DNA from: JBKEDF01 sp047975325
GTDB taxonomy: Bacteria > Pseudomonadota > Alphaproteobacteria > Rhodobacterales > Rhodobacteraceae
Direction: 5' to 3'
DNA: 11,745 bases
Assembly: GCA_047975325.1 (NCBI GenBank)
Contig: JBKEDF010000079.1
Coordinates: 1 to 11,745, forward strand
Positions 1 to 6,524 of the stretch are shown here, in pieces. A program made the translations under genes and the position numbers. The notes below the pieces were generated by a model, which searched no databases, was not told the origin of the DNA, and worked only from the letters and a program-made list of their open reading frames with translations. Within the stretch, counting starts at the first letter, position 1, and each line of letters begins with the position of its first letter.

Positions 1-812
1 AAGATCGCCTTTTGCAGGGTGCGCAAGGTCAGATCGCCCCAGATGAAGGAAATCCCCGTCGCGACCACCACGCCGAGCGCGGCGGCCTCGGTCGGCGTCG
101 CCAGCCCGCCGATGATGCTGCCGATCACCGCGAGGATCAGGAGAAGCAGCGGCCAGATCTGGAGAAACCCGGCGAGCACCCCAAGGAGCGGCATCGCGGC
201 CGTGTCGCGCGGCGCGATATCGGGCTGGCGCAGCGCCTTCATGAAGATATAGACCATGAACATCAGCCCGATCATCAGCCCCGGCAGGATGCCGGCCATG
301 AACAGCCGGCCGATTGAGGTTTCCGTCAGCGCGCCGAAAATCAGGAAGGACAGGCTCGGCGGGATCAGAAGCCCCAGCGTCCCGCCCCCGGCGAGACTGC
401 CGACGATGACATCCCGGTCATAGCCGCGCCGGGTCATCTCCGGATAGGCGACGGAACCAACGGCGGCGGCGGTCGAAAGGCTCGATCCGCTGACCGCGCC
501 AAAGACCGTGCAGACCGCAATGTTGGTGTGCAAAAGCCCGCCCGGCACCTTGCGAAAGACCGGCGCGAAGGCGGCATAGGCGCGACTGCTGACCCCGCTA
601 TGCAAAAGGATCTCCCCCAGCAGGATGAAAAGCGGCACCGCGCTCAGCGTGAAGGAGTTGAAGACGTTCCAGATCGCGTCAACGGCAAGTCCTGTCGCGC
701 CATTGGAATAGACCTGCAGAAGTATCAGCCCCGTCAACCCCAGCGCCGCACCAAGCGCAACACCGGTTGAGGCCGTCGCCACCATCAGCCCGATAAGGGT
801 GGTCCAGAACAT
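1..812 (-). CDS. dctM: TRAP transporter large permease DctM (C-terminus cut by window edge)
   Basis: This is the large membrane subunit of a TRAP (tripartite ATP-independent periplasmic) transporter, which carries the substrate and couples uptake to an ion gradient in the inner membrane. The frame opens with ATG at 812 (MFWTTLIGLMVATAS) and stays open for 270 codons to base 1; the family is usually about 430 residues, so roughly the last third lies outside. DctM-type motifs are visible: AVPLFILLGEIL near residues 58-69, FGAVSGSSLSTAAAVGS near 104-120, AGGGTLGLLIPPS near 141-153 and GGLATPTEAAALG near 235-247. Most of the chain is hydrophobic helices. A GAGGA ribosome site lies at 823-827, inside the end of dctQ, and only 3 bases separate the two genes, so translation is probably coupled. 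The family assignment is secure; the substrate cannot be read from this subunit. Confidence 0.95.
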   Translation of the reverse strand, partial: MFWTTLIGLMVATASTGVALGAALGLTGLILLQVYSNGATGLAVDAIWNVFNSFTLSAVPLFILLGEILLHSGVSSRAYAAFAPVFRKVPGGLLHTNIAVCTVFGAVSGSSLSTAAAVGSVAYPEMTRRGYDRDVIVGSLAGGGTLGLLIPPSLSFLIFGALTETSIGRLFMAGILPGLMIGLMFMVYIFMKALRQPDIAPRDTAAMPLLGVLAGFLQIWPLLLLILAVIGSIIGGLATPTEAAALGVVVATGISFIWGDLTLRTLQKAI

Positions 813-815
813 CGT

Positions 816-1361
816 TCAGCGGTCCTCTTCTGCGGTGGCAATATCGGGGAGTTCCTCAAGCGAGGCGTGGCGTTCCCGTTCCAGAAGCCCGGTCAGCCGC
901 GCCGCGAAGATCATCCAGATCACCGCCATCGAGAGCGGCAGCACCGCCATCCAGGGATAAAGCAGAAGCCGCGCCGTTTCCGATTTGAGGTTTCGCCCCC
1001 AGGCGAATTCAAGCCAGGGCAGTGCCTTCATGAAAATCCAGCCGAAGAAAAACAGCCCCACCAGCATCGCCCCGACATGCACTGCCGTCGCGAAGCGCCG
1101 CTGCAACGCATTCGCGACGATGGCCACGCGCACATGCTGCGCGCGCAGGGTTACCAGCGGCAGGGCCAGAAACAGCGCCGCGCTGAGCATCAGCCCGACG
1201 ACGTCTTCGGTGATGTGCAGGGGCGCGTTGGCGAAGCGGCGCATGACAACGCCGGCGACGATGACCCCGACGATGCCCACCATGCAGAGCGAGGCCAGAA
1301 CAGCCATGGCGAGGGCCAGAAACTCCAGCCCCCGCACAAAAATTGGGCGCATATGCGTCAT
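816..1361 (-). CDS. dctQ: TRAP transporter small permease DctQ
   Basis: This is the small four-helix membrane subunit of the TRAP transporter; DctQ packs against DctM and helps dock the substrate-loaded DctP protein. The product is 181 residues, normal for the family. Hydrophobic segments fall at about residues 10-36, 49-71, 90-112 and 133-154. The segment VVGLMLSAALFLALP and the following RAQHVRVAI resemble the usual DctQ pattern of a helix followed by a short polar turn with H and V. The start is placed at ATG 1361 because GAGGA (1367-1371), overlapping the dctP stop codon, sits 5 bases upstream. A GTG one codon earlier (1364) and an ATG three codons later (1352) are possible but less well spaced. 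It lies 8 bases after dctP and 3 bases before dctM, so the three form one operon. Confidence 0.93.
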   Translation of the reverse strand: MTHMRPIFVRGLEFLALAMAVLASLCMVGIVGVIVAGVVMRRFANAPLHITEDVVGLMLSAALFLALPLVTLRAQHVRVAIVANALQRRFATAVHVGAMLVGLFFFGWIFMKALPWLEFAWGRNLKSETARLLLYPWMAVLPLSMAVIWMIFAARLTGLLERERHASLEELPDIATAEEDR

Positions 1362-1366
1362 CACCG

Positions 1367-1371
1367 TCCTC
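1367..1371 (-). promoter_or_regulatory. Ribosome binding site that fixes the dctQ start
   Basis: GAGGA on the minus strand overlaps the TGA stop of dctP and lies 5 bases before ATG 1361. It is the reason ATG 1361 is preferred to GTG 1364 and ATG 1352, and it indicates translational coupling of dctP and dctQ. Confidence 0.7.
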
Positions 1372-2383
1372 AGCGACCGAGCGCCTCAAGCACGCGCGCG
1401 CGGTAATCCATGGCGTTGCCGCCGGCTTCTTCGGCCAGCATCCGCCAGGTGTCCGACACCGCGACGAGGAACTCCTCGCGATCCGCATCGGAAAAATCCT
1501 CGCCCCAGACGAGGCCGGTTTCCTGAAGGCCCGCGCGGGCGGCCATTTCCAGCTCCAGATCGGAATCATACTGGTTGGTGCGCGCCCAGAGCGCATCGGC
1601 CGCGGTGGTGATCGCATCGCGGATCGCCGGGTCGGTCGCCTCCCAGCGCTTGGTCTCCACACCAAGCGTATAGGGGGCCGAGGCCATCGGGTAGAGATAG
1701 GAGGCGTATTTCGTCACTTCCTGAAGCGAGATCGTGCTGGCGTAGCGCGCCGGATAAAGCGCGCAGTCGACGACGCCGGTCTTCAGCGCGACATAGGTTT
1801 CCTCCTGCGGGATGATCTGCGCCGCGACGCCGAGGCGCGTGAAGGTCTCCACCTGCTCGCGCGCCCAGACCCGGAGCTTGATATTCTTGAGATCCGCCAG
1901 CGTGTTGACCGGCGCATCGGCACAGAAGACCGAAACAGAAAGCGTTGGAATCGCGACGAAGCCGACCGTGCTGACGCCCCAGTCCTCATATTCCTCGCGA
2001 TAGATTTCCTGCGCAACGGGCAGGACGGCCTTCAGCTCCTCCACGGTGCTGATCGCGCCCTGCACGAAGACCGACCCAAGCGCCGGTGCGTCACGGCCAA
2101 GATAGTTCGACCACATCAGGCTCATTTCCACCGCGCCGGTCGGCACCACGCGCAGAAGGTCGGGATTCTTCAGGCCAAGCGAGCCGCCATGATAGACGGT
2201 CAGCTTGAAATCCTGATCCGCCAGGGCGGCATTCACATCGTCAGCGAATGTCTGGATCTGTGCCGATTCAGGCCGGGTTTCCGGCAGGAAATTGTTCAAC
2301 CGCCATTCTTCCGCCGTAACCGGTGCTGCCATGGCAAGGCCCAGGGTAACGCCCAGGGCTGCGATAACTCGGGTATTTTTCAT
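1370..2383 (-). CDS. dctP: TRAP transporter periplasmic substrate-binding protein, DctP family
   Basis: This is the periplasmic receptor of the TRAP transporter; it binds an organic anion and hands it to DctQM. The product is 337 residues. A Sec signal peptide is clear: basic MKNTR, hydrophobic core to about residue 20, probable cleavage after VTA (residue 24). Family features are KLRVWAREQ around residue 171, where the conserved arginine of DctP proteins normally forms the salt bridge with the ligand carboxylate, followed by LGV and then ETYVALKTGVVDCALYP (195-211), the usual ALqtGvvDg block. The start is supported by GAGGA at 2392-2396, 8 bases from ATG. It is the first TRAP gene, 132 bases after the kinase gene on the same strand. 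The arginine suggests a carboxylate or sulfonate ligand; which one is unknown. Confidence 0.95.
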   Translation of the reverse strand: MKNTRVIAALGVTLGLAMAAPVTAEEWRLNNFLPETRPESAQIQTFADDVNAALADQDFKLTVYHGGSLGLKNPDLLRVVPTGAVEMSLMWSNYLGRDAPALGSVFVQGAISTVEELKAVLPVAQEIYREEYEDWGVSTVGFVAIPTLSVSVFCADAPVNTLADLKNIKLRVWAREQVETFTRLGVAAQIIPQEETYVALKTGVVDCALYPARYASTISLQEVTKYASYLYPMASAPYTLGVETKRWEATDPAIRDAITTAADALWARTNQYDSDLELEMAARAGLQETGLVWGEDFSDADREEFLVAVSDTWRMLAEEAGGNAMDYRARVLEALGR

Positions 2384-2400
2384 CTGGTTCTTCCTCGGAG

Positions 2401-2413
2401 GGGCAAAATGCCC
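2401..2413. promoter_or_regulatory. Small dyad in the dctP leader
   Basis: GGGCA-AAA-TGCCC is a perfect 5-base inverted repeat, extendable by a G:T and an A:T pair to seven pairs. It lies 17 bases upstream of the dctP ATG, just before the ribosome site. A TTGACA (minus strand, 2415-2420) directly abuts it, so it could sit between the -35 and -10 of a promoter or act as a leader hairpin. There is no T-run typical of a terminator. Its function is inferred only. Confidence 0.35.
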
Positions 2414-2440
2414 TTGTCAATCTTTCTGCTGAACTTGTCA
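2413..2440. repeat. Pair of 7-base direct repeats upstream of dctP
   Basis: CTTGTCA occurs at 2413-2419 and again at 2434-2440 (TGACAAG on the minus strand). The centre-to-centre spacing is 21 bases, two turns of DNA, which is a common arrangement for tandem response-regulator sites. A second pair, TTGAAAC at 2487-2493 and 2507-2513 (20 bases apart), lies nearer the kinase gene. The rest of this 132-base gap (2384-2515) shows no convincing factor-independent terminator, so transcription from the kinase gene may run into dctP. Confidence 0.35.
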
Positions 2441-2515
2441 CATGTTTTCGGGGCGGCTCCAAGATGCAACCCGTCCCTGCGGAGTTTTGAAACCCGACGC
2501 ATCACCTTGAAACAT

Positions 2516-4750
2516 CTATTGGGGCTGATTGGCACGGTTCTGCAGGACCTTGTTGACGGCAAGAATCAGATCCTTGCGCCGGACGGGTTTGGTCAGGCGG
2601 ATGTCATCGGCGCGCCCTCCCGCGCCATGAACGATCGATTCCTGCGAATAGCCCGAAAGCAGGATGACCCCCAGATCCGGCTTTTTTCTGCGCAGTTTGG
2701 CACAAAGCTGTACACCGTTGCGCGGACCCGGCATGATTATATCCGTTATCAACAGGTCGATATCGGGATATTCGGAAAAGATTGCCAGTGCTTCATCGGC
2801 ATTCTGGGCGGCCTCCACCTGATGGCCGCTATTTTCCAGATGGACCCGAAGCAGGCCGCGCAAATCATCCTCATCTTCGACCAGAAGGATCTTGCCAGGG
2901 CGAACGGGATCCAGCCCGGCCTGATCATCGGTTGTGGGCGGGGCCGGGTTTTGTGAGGTGGCAGGAAAAAACAGCCTGAACGAAGTGCCGTTACCGGGTT
3001 CGGAATAAACACGGACCGCGCCTCCGCTTTGGCGGATGAAGCCCAGCACCATGGATAACCCGACACCTGATCCCTTGCCGGGCGCCTTCGTCGTGAAAAA
3101 CGGATCAAAGATCCGGTCAAGGTCATCGGCATTGATCCCGTGGCCGGTATCGGAGACGGAAAGCACGACATAACGCCCCTCGGCTATGGCCTCAAAACGC
3201 GAGGAGATGTAGGAGCCATCCGCATTCAGATTGGCGGTCTCAATGGTCAGATTGCCGCCACCGGGCATTGCGTCCCGTGCGTTCAGGATCAGGTTGAGCA
3301 AGGCATTTTCCGCCATTGCCGGATCCGCGATTACCGTCCAGGCATCCTTGTCAAAGGCGGTTTCAACCAGGATATTGGCAGGCAGGATGCTATGGCTCCA
3401 GTTCAGCAGGTTTGACGCCATTTCATTGAGATTGAGCGGCCGCGCCTCAAGTTTTGAAACCCGCCCGAAAGAAAGCAAACCCTGTGTCAGCCGTGCGCCG
3501 CGCCTGCAGGCCGTCAGGATGGATGAAAGTTGTTCCGGTTTCACCCCATGCTGGGTTTCCAGCATGTCCGCACTCATCTGAATGACACAGATAAGGTTGT
3601 TGAAATCATGCGCGATACCGCCTGCAAGCTGGCCGATTGCTTCGAATTTCTGTTGTCTGTTGCTGAGGGTCTCAAGGCGCTTTCTGGCTGTGACATCCGC
3701 AAGGACGATGGCGAATTCCCCCTCATCCAGACCGATCAGCGTGACGGTAAAGAAAGTTTCGTCCTTCAATTCATGATCGAATTGCAGCAATGCATCCTGT
3801 GGCGCGCCAATGCTCAGATCGGCCTCGGTCGTTTTTACATTAGGCAGGCGGTTGCGCGCCCGCATATCGGCCATCAGTGCGACCTGTCCGCCAGCTGCCG
3901 AAACCGGGATCGCCGTTTCAACGGGGGAACCTTCCATTGTTCCGAAATCAATCACATTTCCATGTCGGTCAAAATACCGGATCGCGCGCCCGAAATTTCC
4001 CTGAACCCGGGTAACGGCATCAATATTGTGGGTGATCCGGTCATTGGCCTCCTTGGTATCATCGAAGGCCCGGCCGATCTCCTGTTCCAGTTCGGCAATT
4101 TCAGTTGGACGATCTATCCCTGGCGCTGCCCAACGGTCGGTCGCCGTGTGATCCTCGACAGCCTTGTAGAGCGTCTCCAGCGGCTTCACAATCGTGCGCG
4201 ACAATCGCCGATGGGTTTCAACCGCGATCAGCAGAGCAAAGAACAGGCCAATAAGTATGACTTCCCTTATCCTGTCCATCACCATTTCGAAAAATTCGGG
4301 GATTTCCAGGACATAAATGGCGCGTGCATCGACAAAGCTCGGATCGGATCTGTCAAGAACCTCGCGTTCTATGTAGTCATGGGTTGCCATGCCAGCTTCA
4401 AGATCACCCGCCTGCAACAGCACCTTCCCAAAACGGTTTGTAACACGATAGGCAAAGACGGACCTGTCTTCCTCGATCAGCTTCCCGATCTTTTCCACCC
4501 CGTCATACTCGAACCGTTGAATCATCCATGTCAGCACCACATGATAACTGTTCAGCCTGTTGACGGCCTCCGACATTTGCTGCGCCCGGGTGGCCTGCCA
4601 GGTGAAAAAAACCAGCACCGTGCCGCAAAGCAACAGTGATAAAAGAACGATAGCCAGAAGTTCGGTTGTCAGCGCACGGCTGATCCCGTTTCGTCTTCGG
4701 GAAGGGTGCCCCGCGGACCTTGCCGATCCCCTTTGTCGCGTGGCTGTCAT
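2516..4750 (-). CDS. Membrane hybrid sensor histidine kinase with C-terminal receiver domain
   Basis: This is a two-component sensor of 744 residues. The basic cytoplasmic tail (1-27) is followed by TM1 (about 28-50), a periplasmic domain of about 110 residues (51-162) and TM2 (about 163-178). Next come a linker with a HAMP-like TIVKPLETL (186-194), a PAS-like region (about 250-355), and a kinase core of the HDFNN type. The phospho-acceptor is His381 in GIAHDFNNL. The ATPase boxes are N (ENALLNLILNARDAM), G1 (VSDTGHGI), F (IFDPFFTTK) and G2 (GKGSGVGLSMV). The receiver domain (620-738) keeps acidic residues 625-629, Asp670 in LLITDIIMP, Ser699 and Lys721 in LTKPV, so all catalytic positions look intact. 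ATG 4750 is chosen because it overlaps the upstream stop as ATGA; a GTG at 4771 in the same frame would add 7 residues. There is no DNA-binding output domain and no separate response regulator in the window. It is probably co-sensory with the preceding binding protein. Confidence 0.95.
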   Translation of the reverse strand: MTATRQRGSARSAGHPSRRRNGISRALTTELLAIVLLSLLLCGTVLVFFTWQATRAQQMSEAVNRLNSYHVVLTWMIQRFEYDGVEKIGKLIEEDRSVFAYRVTNRFGKVLLQAGDLEAGMATHDYIEREVLDRSDPSFVDARAIYVLEIPEFFEMVMDRIREVILIGLFFALLIAVETHRRLSRTIVKPLETLYKAVEDHTATDRWAAPGIDRPTEIAELEQEIGRAFDDTKEANDRITHNIDAVTRVQGNFGRAIRYFDRHGNVIDFGTMEGSPVETAIPVSAAGGQVALMADMRARNRLPNVKTTEADLSIGAPQDALLQFDHELKDETFFTVTLIGLDEGEFAIVLADVTARKRLETLSNRQQKFEAIGQLAGGIAHDFNNLICVIQMSADMLETQHGVKPEQLSSILTACRRGARLTQGLLSFGRVSKLEARPLNLNEMASNLLNWSHSILPANILVETAFDKDAWTVIADPAMAENALLNLILNARDAMPGGGNLTIETANLNADGSYISSRFEAIAEGRYVVLSVSDTGHGINADDLDRIFDPFFTTKAPGKGSGVGLSMVLGFIRQSGGAVRVYSEPGNGTSFRLFFPATSQNPAPPTTDDQAGLDPVRPGKILLVEDEDDLRGLLRVHLENSGHQVEAAQNADEALAIFSEYPDIDLLITDIIMPGPRNGVQLCAKLRRKKPDLGVILLSGYSQESIVHGAGGRADDIRLTKPVRRKDLILAVNKVLQNRANQPQ
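4747..4750 (-). promoter_or_regulatory. ATGA stop/start overlap coupling binding protein and kinase
   Basis: On the minus strand the kinase ATG (4750-4748) and the binding-protein TGA (4749-4747) share bases. The only purine-rich stretch ahead is GGGAA at 4762-4766, 11 bases away and weak. Kinase translation therefore probably depends on ribosomes finishing the binding-protein gene, which would keep the two products at a fixed ratio. Confidence 0.75.
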
Positions 4751-6294
4751 TTCTGGTACAATTCCCGCCACCTGGCCGAATTCATCGCATTGAGTACATC
4801 CGTGAAACCAATATCATTCAGTTCCCGCAGATAACTTTCCCATTCGGCGTCCACATCCCCCTCCCCCCTGATCCAGCCCGTGACGCGCTTGATTATATGG
4901 GCTTTGACCGGTGCCAGATACAGGTCGATGGCAACCTGTTCCTCCTGGTTCAAGGCACTGGGATAGACAGCTTCAAAAAGGTAGTCACCCGTCCTGTAAA
5001 GGCGCATCCCTGCCTGGGCGATTTCATTGGCAGATTGCCATTCATAGTTGAAATCCTGCCGGACGCCGCGCGGCATTGCTGCCCCGGCATCGCGCAGCTG
5101 TTCAATGACCGGTTTGTCTGCGGCAAGAACTTCCGGTTTGAAAACCGGTTTTCCGTCGATCAGGTCGTAATGCACCCCCTCAAGGCCGAAACTATCAAGC
5201 CTGCGGCCCTCCTCCCCAAACCAGAAATCAAAATATTTCAGGGTCTCTATCGGATAGGGGTTCTGGTAGGAAATTGCCCATCCGCTGGGTTGTATCTTGC
5301 GGCGCCGACCTTCTTCCCTGCGCTGGCCGGATGCCGATGCCGGGGGCGCAATGGGGATCAGGCGAAAACCGGGGATTTCATCCTGAAGCGAATCGTTGAA
5401 CGAGGATGTGGAAACAAACCAGTCGTGCATTGCGCCGGCCAGATTGTTTTTCAGCGCGTAGGTCCGGCTCTGCATATCTTCATCCAGGACAGCGGGATCG
5501 ATGAGCCCCTCCCGATACCATTTGGCAAGGTTTCGGATCACATCCTTGAATTCCGGCTGCACCAGCCCATGAACCAGCGCATTGCCCTGCACATAGAAAT
5601 CCAGCGCCTCACTCGACCCGCTGCTGCGGGCATCCCAAAGCGGCGCAATCTGCAAAAGTGCTATCAGATCCCGCGCGAAGAACGGGATTTCATCCGCCTT
5701 GCCATTGCCATTGGGGTCCCGGGTCTTGAAGGCGTGCAGGACCTCATAAAATTCCTCTGCGGTCTGGGGTATTTCCAGCCCGAGCTTGTCGAGCCAGTCC
5801 TGCCGGATAAAATAGCCCTTGGTCAGATCGCCTTCGGGAAAAAACGGAATGAAATAAAGATGATGATCATAGGACATTGCAGCGCGATAGAGGTCGGGAT
5901 TGTCCTGAAAAAACCTGTGCAGGTTTGGGGCATGTTCGGGGATCAATTCATCCAGCTTCACGAAGGCACCCTGCGGGCCGTATTTGTTGAACAGGCCCCG
6001 AAGCTCCGTCCCGCCGATGATATCGGGCAACTGACCGGAACGGATGATGCGGGCGACCTCCTCCCGAAAGGCCACATCGACCTCGGTTTCAATGCTGTGC
6101 AGTGAAATACCGGTCCGTTCCGCCACCTGTTTTTCGACAGGTGAGTTGCTGTCATAGGGGCGCCCCAGCCAACCGGGAAAATAGACCTGTAATTCAATCG
6201 GACTGGCGGAAATCAAGGGGCGGTCGGCAAGGGCCGGGCCACAAAACACGCTTGCCATACCGGCAAGTCCAAGAGCTACCAATCGGTTTATCAT
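4747..6294 (-). CDS. Periplasmic extracellular solute-binding protein, family 1 (LplA/YtcQ-like), without permease genes
   Basis: This 515-residue binding protein resembles the large family-1 sugar-binding proteins of ABC importers. It has a Sec signal peptide with probable cleavage after ALA (residue 23); the Cys at 18 is not in a lipobox, so it should be soluble in the periplasm. Family signs are QLPDIIGG (88-95), the calcium-loop-like DPNGNGKADE (193-202) with FF following, WAISYQNPYPIETLKYFDFW in the middle, and a C-terminal block GDVDAEWESYLRELNDIGF. AGGAAAGG (6302-6309) lies 7 bases from ATG 6294. Its stop overlaps the kinase start by 4 bases (ATGA), which implies co-translation. No ABC permease or ATPase gene is in the window. 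This suggests a sensory role, presenting a ligand to the kinase's periplasmic domain, though an unlinked importer is possible. Sugar specificity cannot be assumed. Confidence 0.9.
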   Translation of the reverse strand: MINRLVALGLAGMASVFCGPALADRPLISASPIELQVYFPGWLGRPYDSNSPVEKQVAERTGISLHSIETEVDVAFREEVARIIRSGQLPDIIGGTELRGLFNKYGPQGAFVKLDELIPEHAPNLHRFFQDNPDLYRAAMSYDHHLYFIPFFPEGDLTKGYFIRQDWLDKLGLEIPQTAEEFYEVLHAFKTRDPNGNGKADEIPFFARDLIALLQIAPLWDARSSGSSEALDFYVQGNALVHGLVQPEFKDVIRNLAKWYREGLIDPAVLDEDMQSRTYALKNNLAGAMHDWFVSTSSFNDSLQDEIPGFRLIPIAPPASASGQRREEGRRRKIQPSGWAISYQNPYPIETLKYFDFWFGEEGRRLDSFGLEGVHYDLIDGKPVFKPEVLAADKPVIEQLRDAGAAMPRGVRQDFNYEWQSANEIAQAGMRLYRTGDYLFEAVYPSALNQEEQVAIDLYLAPVKAHIIKRVTGWIRGEGDVDAEWESYLRELNDIGFTDVLNAMNSARWRELYQK

Positions 6295-6318
6295 TCATTG
6301 GCCTTTCCTGTGGCGCGC

Positions 6319-6341
6319 CCTTATCCAGACAGCCTTATCCA
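6319..6341. repeat. Tandem 9-base direct repeat in the leader of the binding-protein gene
   Basis: CCTTATCCA occurs exactly at 6319-6327 and 6333-6341 (TGGATAAGG on the minus strand), 14 bases apart. It lies 25-47 bases upstream of the binding-protein ATG, just ahead of the ribosome site. Exact 9-base repetition in so short a leader is suggestive of a regulator site (inference). No convincing promoter boxes could be fixed nearby. Confidence 0.4.
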
Positions 6342-6376
6342 CCAGCAAAGCCATGATAACATAGATCATCGTATCA

Positions 6377-6395
6377 GGGTTTAGAACTCAAACCC
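6377..6395. promoter_or_regulatory. Dyad GGGTTT-N7-AAACCC, candidate operator
   Basis: A perfect 6-base inverted repeat with a 7-base spacer lies about 85-100 bases upstream of the binding-protein gene, on the edge of its probable promoter. A second, imperfect dyad (CCATA, 8 bases, TATGG) is at 6402-6419. Neither has a T-run, so an operator or weak RNA hairpin is likelier than a terminator. The gap 6295-6524 contains no credible gene on either strand. Confidence 0.35.
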
Positions 6396-6462
6396 GACTA
6401 CCCATACCAATGGATATGGTTGCAGATCGCAACACCCGGAAGGATCGCCCACGGCCCCCGGA

Positions 6463-6496
6463 CAGGTTTTTTCCGACGCCAGACAGGAAAGACCTG
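6463..6496. terminator. Stem-loop after the aminotransferase gene, possible weak terminator
   Basis: The arms 6463-6473 (CAGGTTTTTTC) and 6486-6496 (GGAAAGACCTG) pair over 11 positions around a 12-base loop, with two G:T pairs when read on the plus strand and two A:C mismatches on the minus strand. It begins 29 bases after the aminotransferase stop. There is no T-run on the far side, so factor-independent termination would be poor; it may instead stabilise the upstream message. It separates the iclR-aminotransferase pair from the SBP-kinase pair. Confidence 0.3.
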
Positions 6497-6524
6497 CCCC
6501 GCCTTCGGTTGCCCTCGTGCCGCA

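Noticed and set aside
2461..2485. Sigma54 promoter before dctP (GGGTTGCA on the minus strand)
   Set aside because: The TTGCA half is present, but the required GG 11 positions upstream is CA, so the -24 element is missing.
1343..2956. Long plus-strand open frame (537 codons) opposite dctP and the end of the kinase gene
   Set aside because: It is antisense to well-supported genes, has no recognisable domain and a composition typical of a shadow frame in GC-rich DNA, and crosses gene boundaries.
4748..4771. GTG 4771 as the kinase start (751 residues)
   Set aside because: The ATG at 4750 forms an ATGA overlap with the SBP stop, and the extra 7 residues add nothing recognisable.
4720..6105. Plus-strand open frame (461 codons) opposite the SBP gene
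   Set aside because: It is antisense to a protein with signal peptide, family motifs and a ribosome site; the antisense translation shows no family features.
6225..6294. Lipoprotein signal in the SBP (Cys18)
   Set aside because: The residues before the Cys are S-V-F, and Phe at -1 does not fit a lipobox; ALA at 21-23 is a good ordinary cleavage site.
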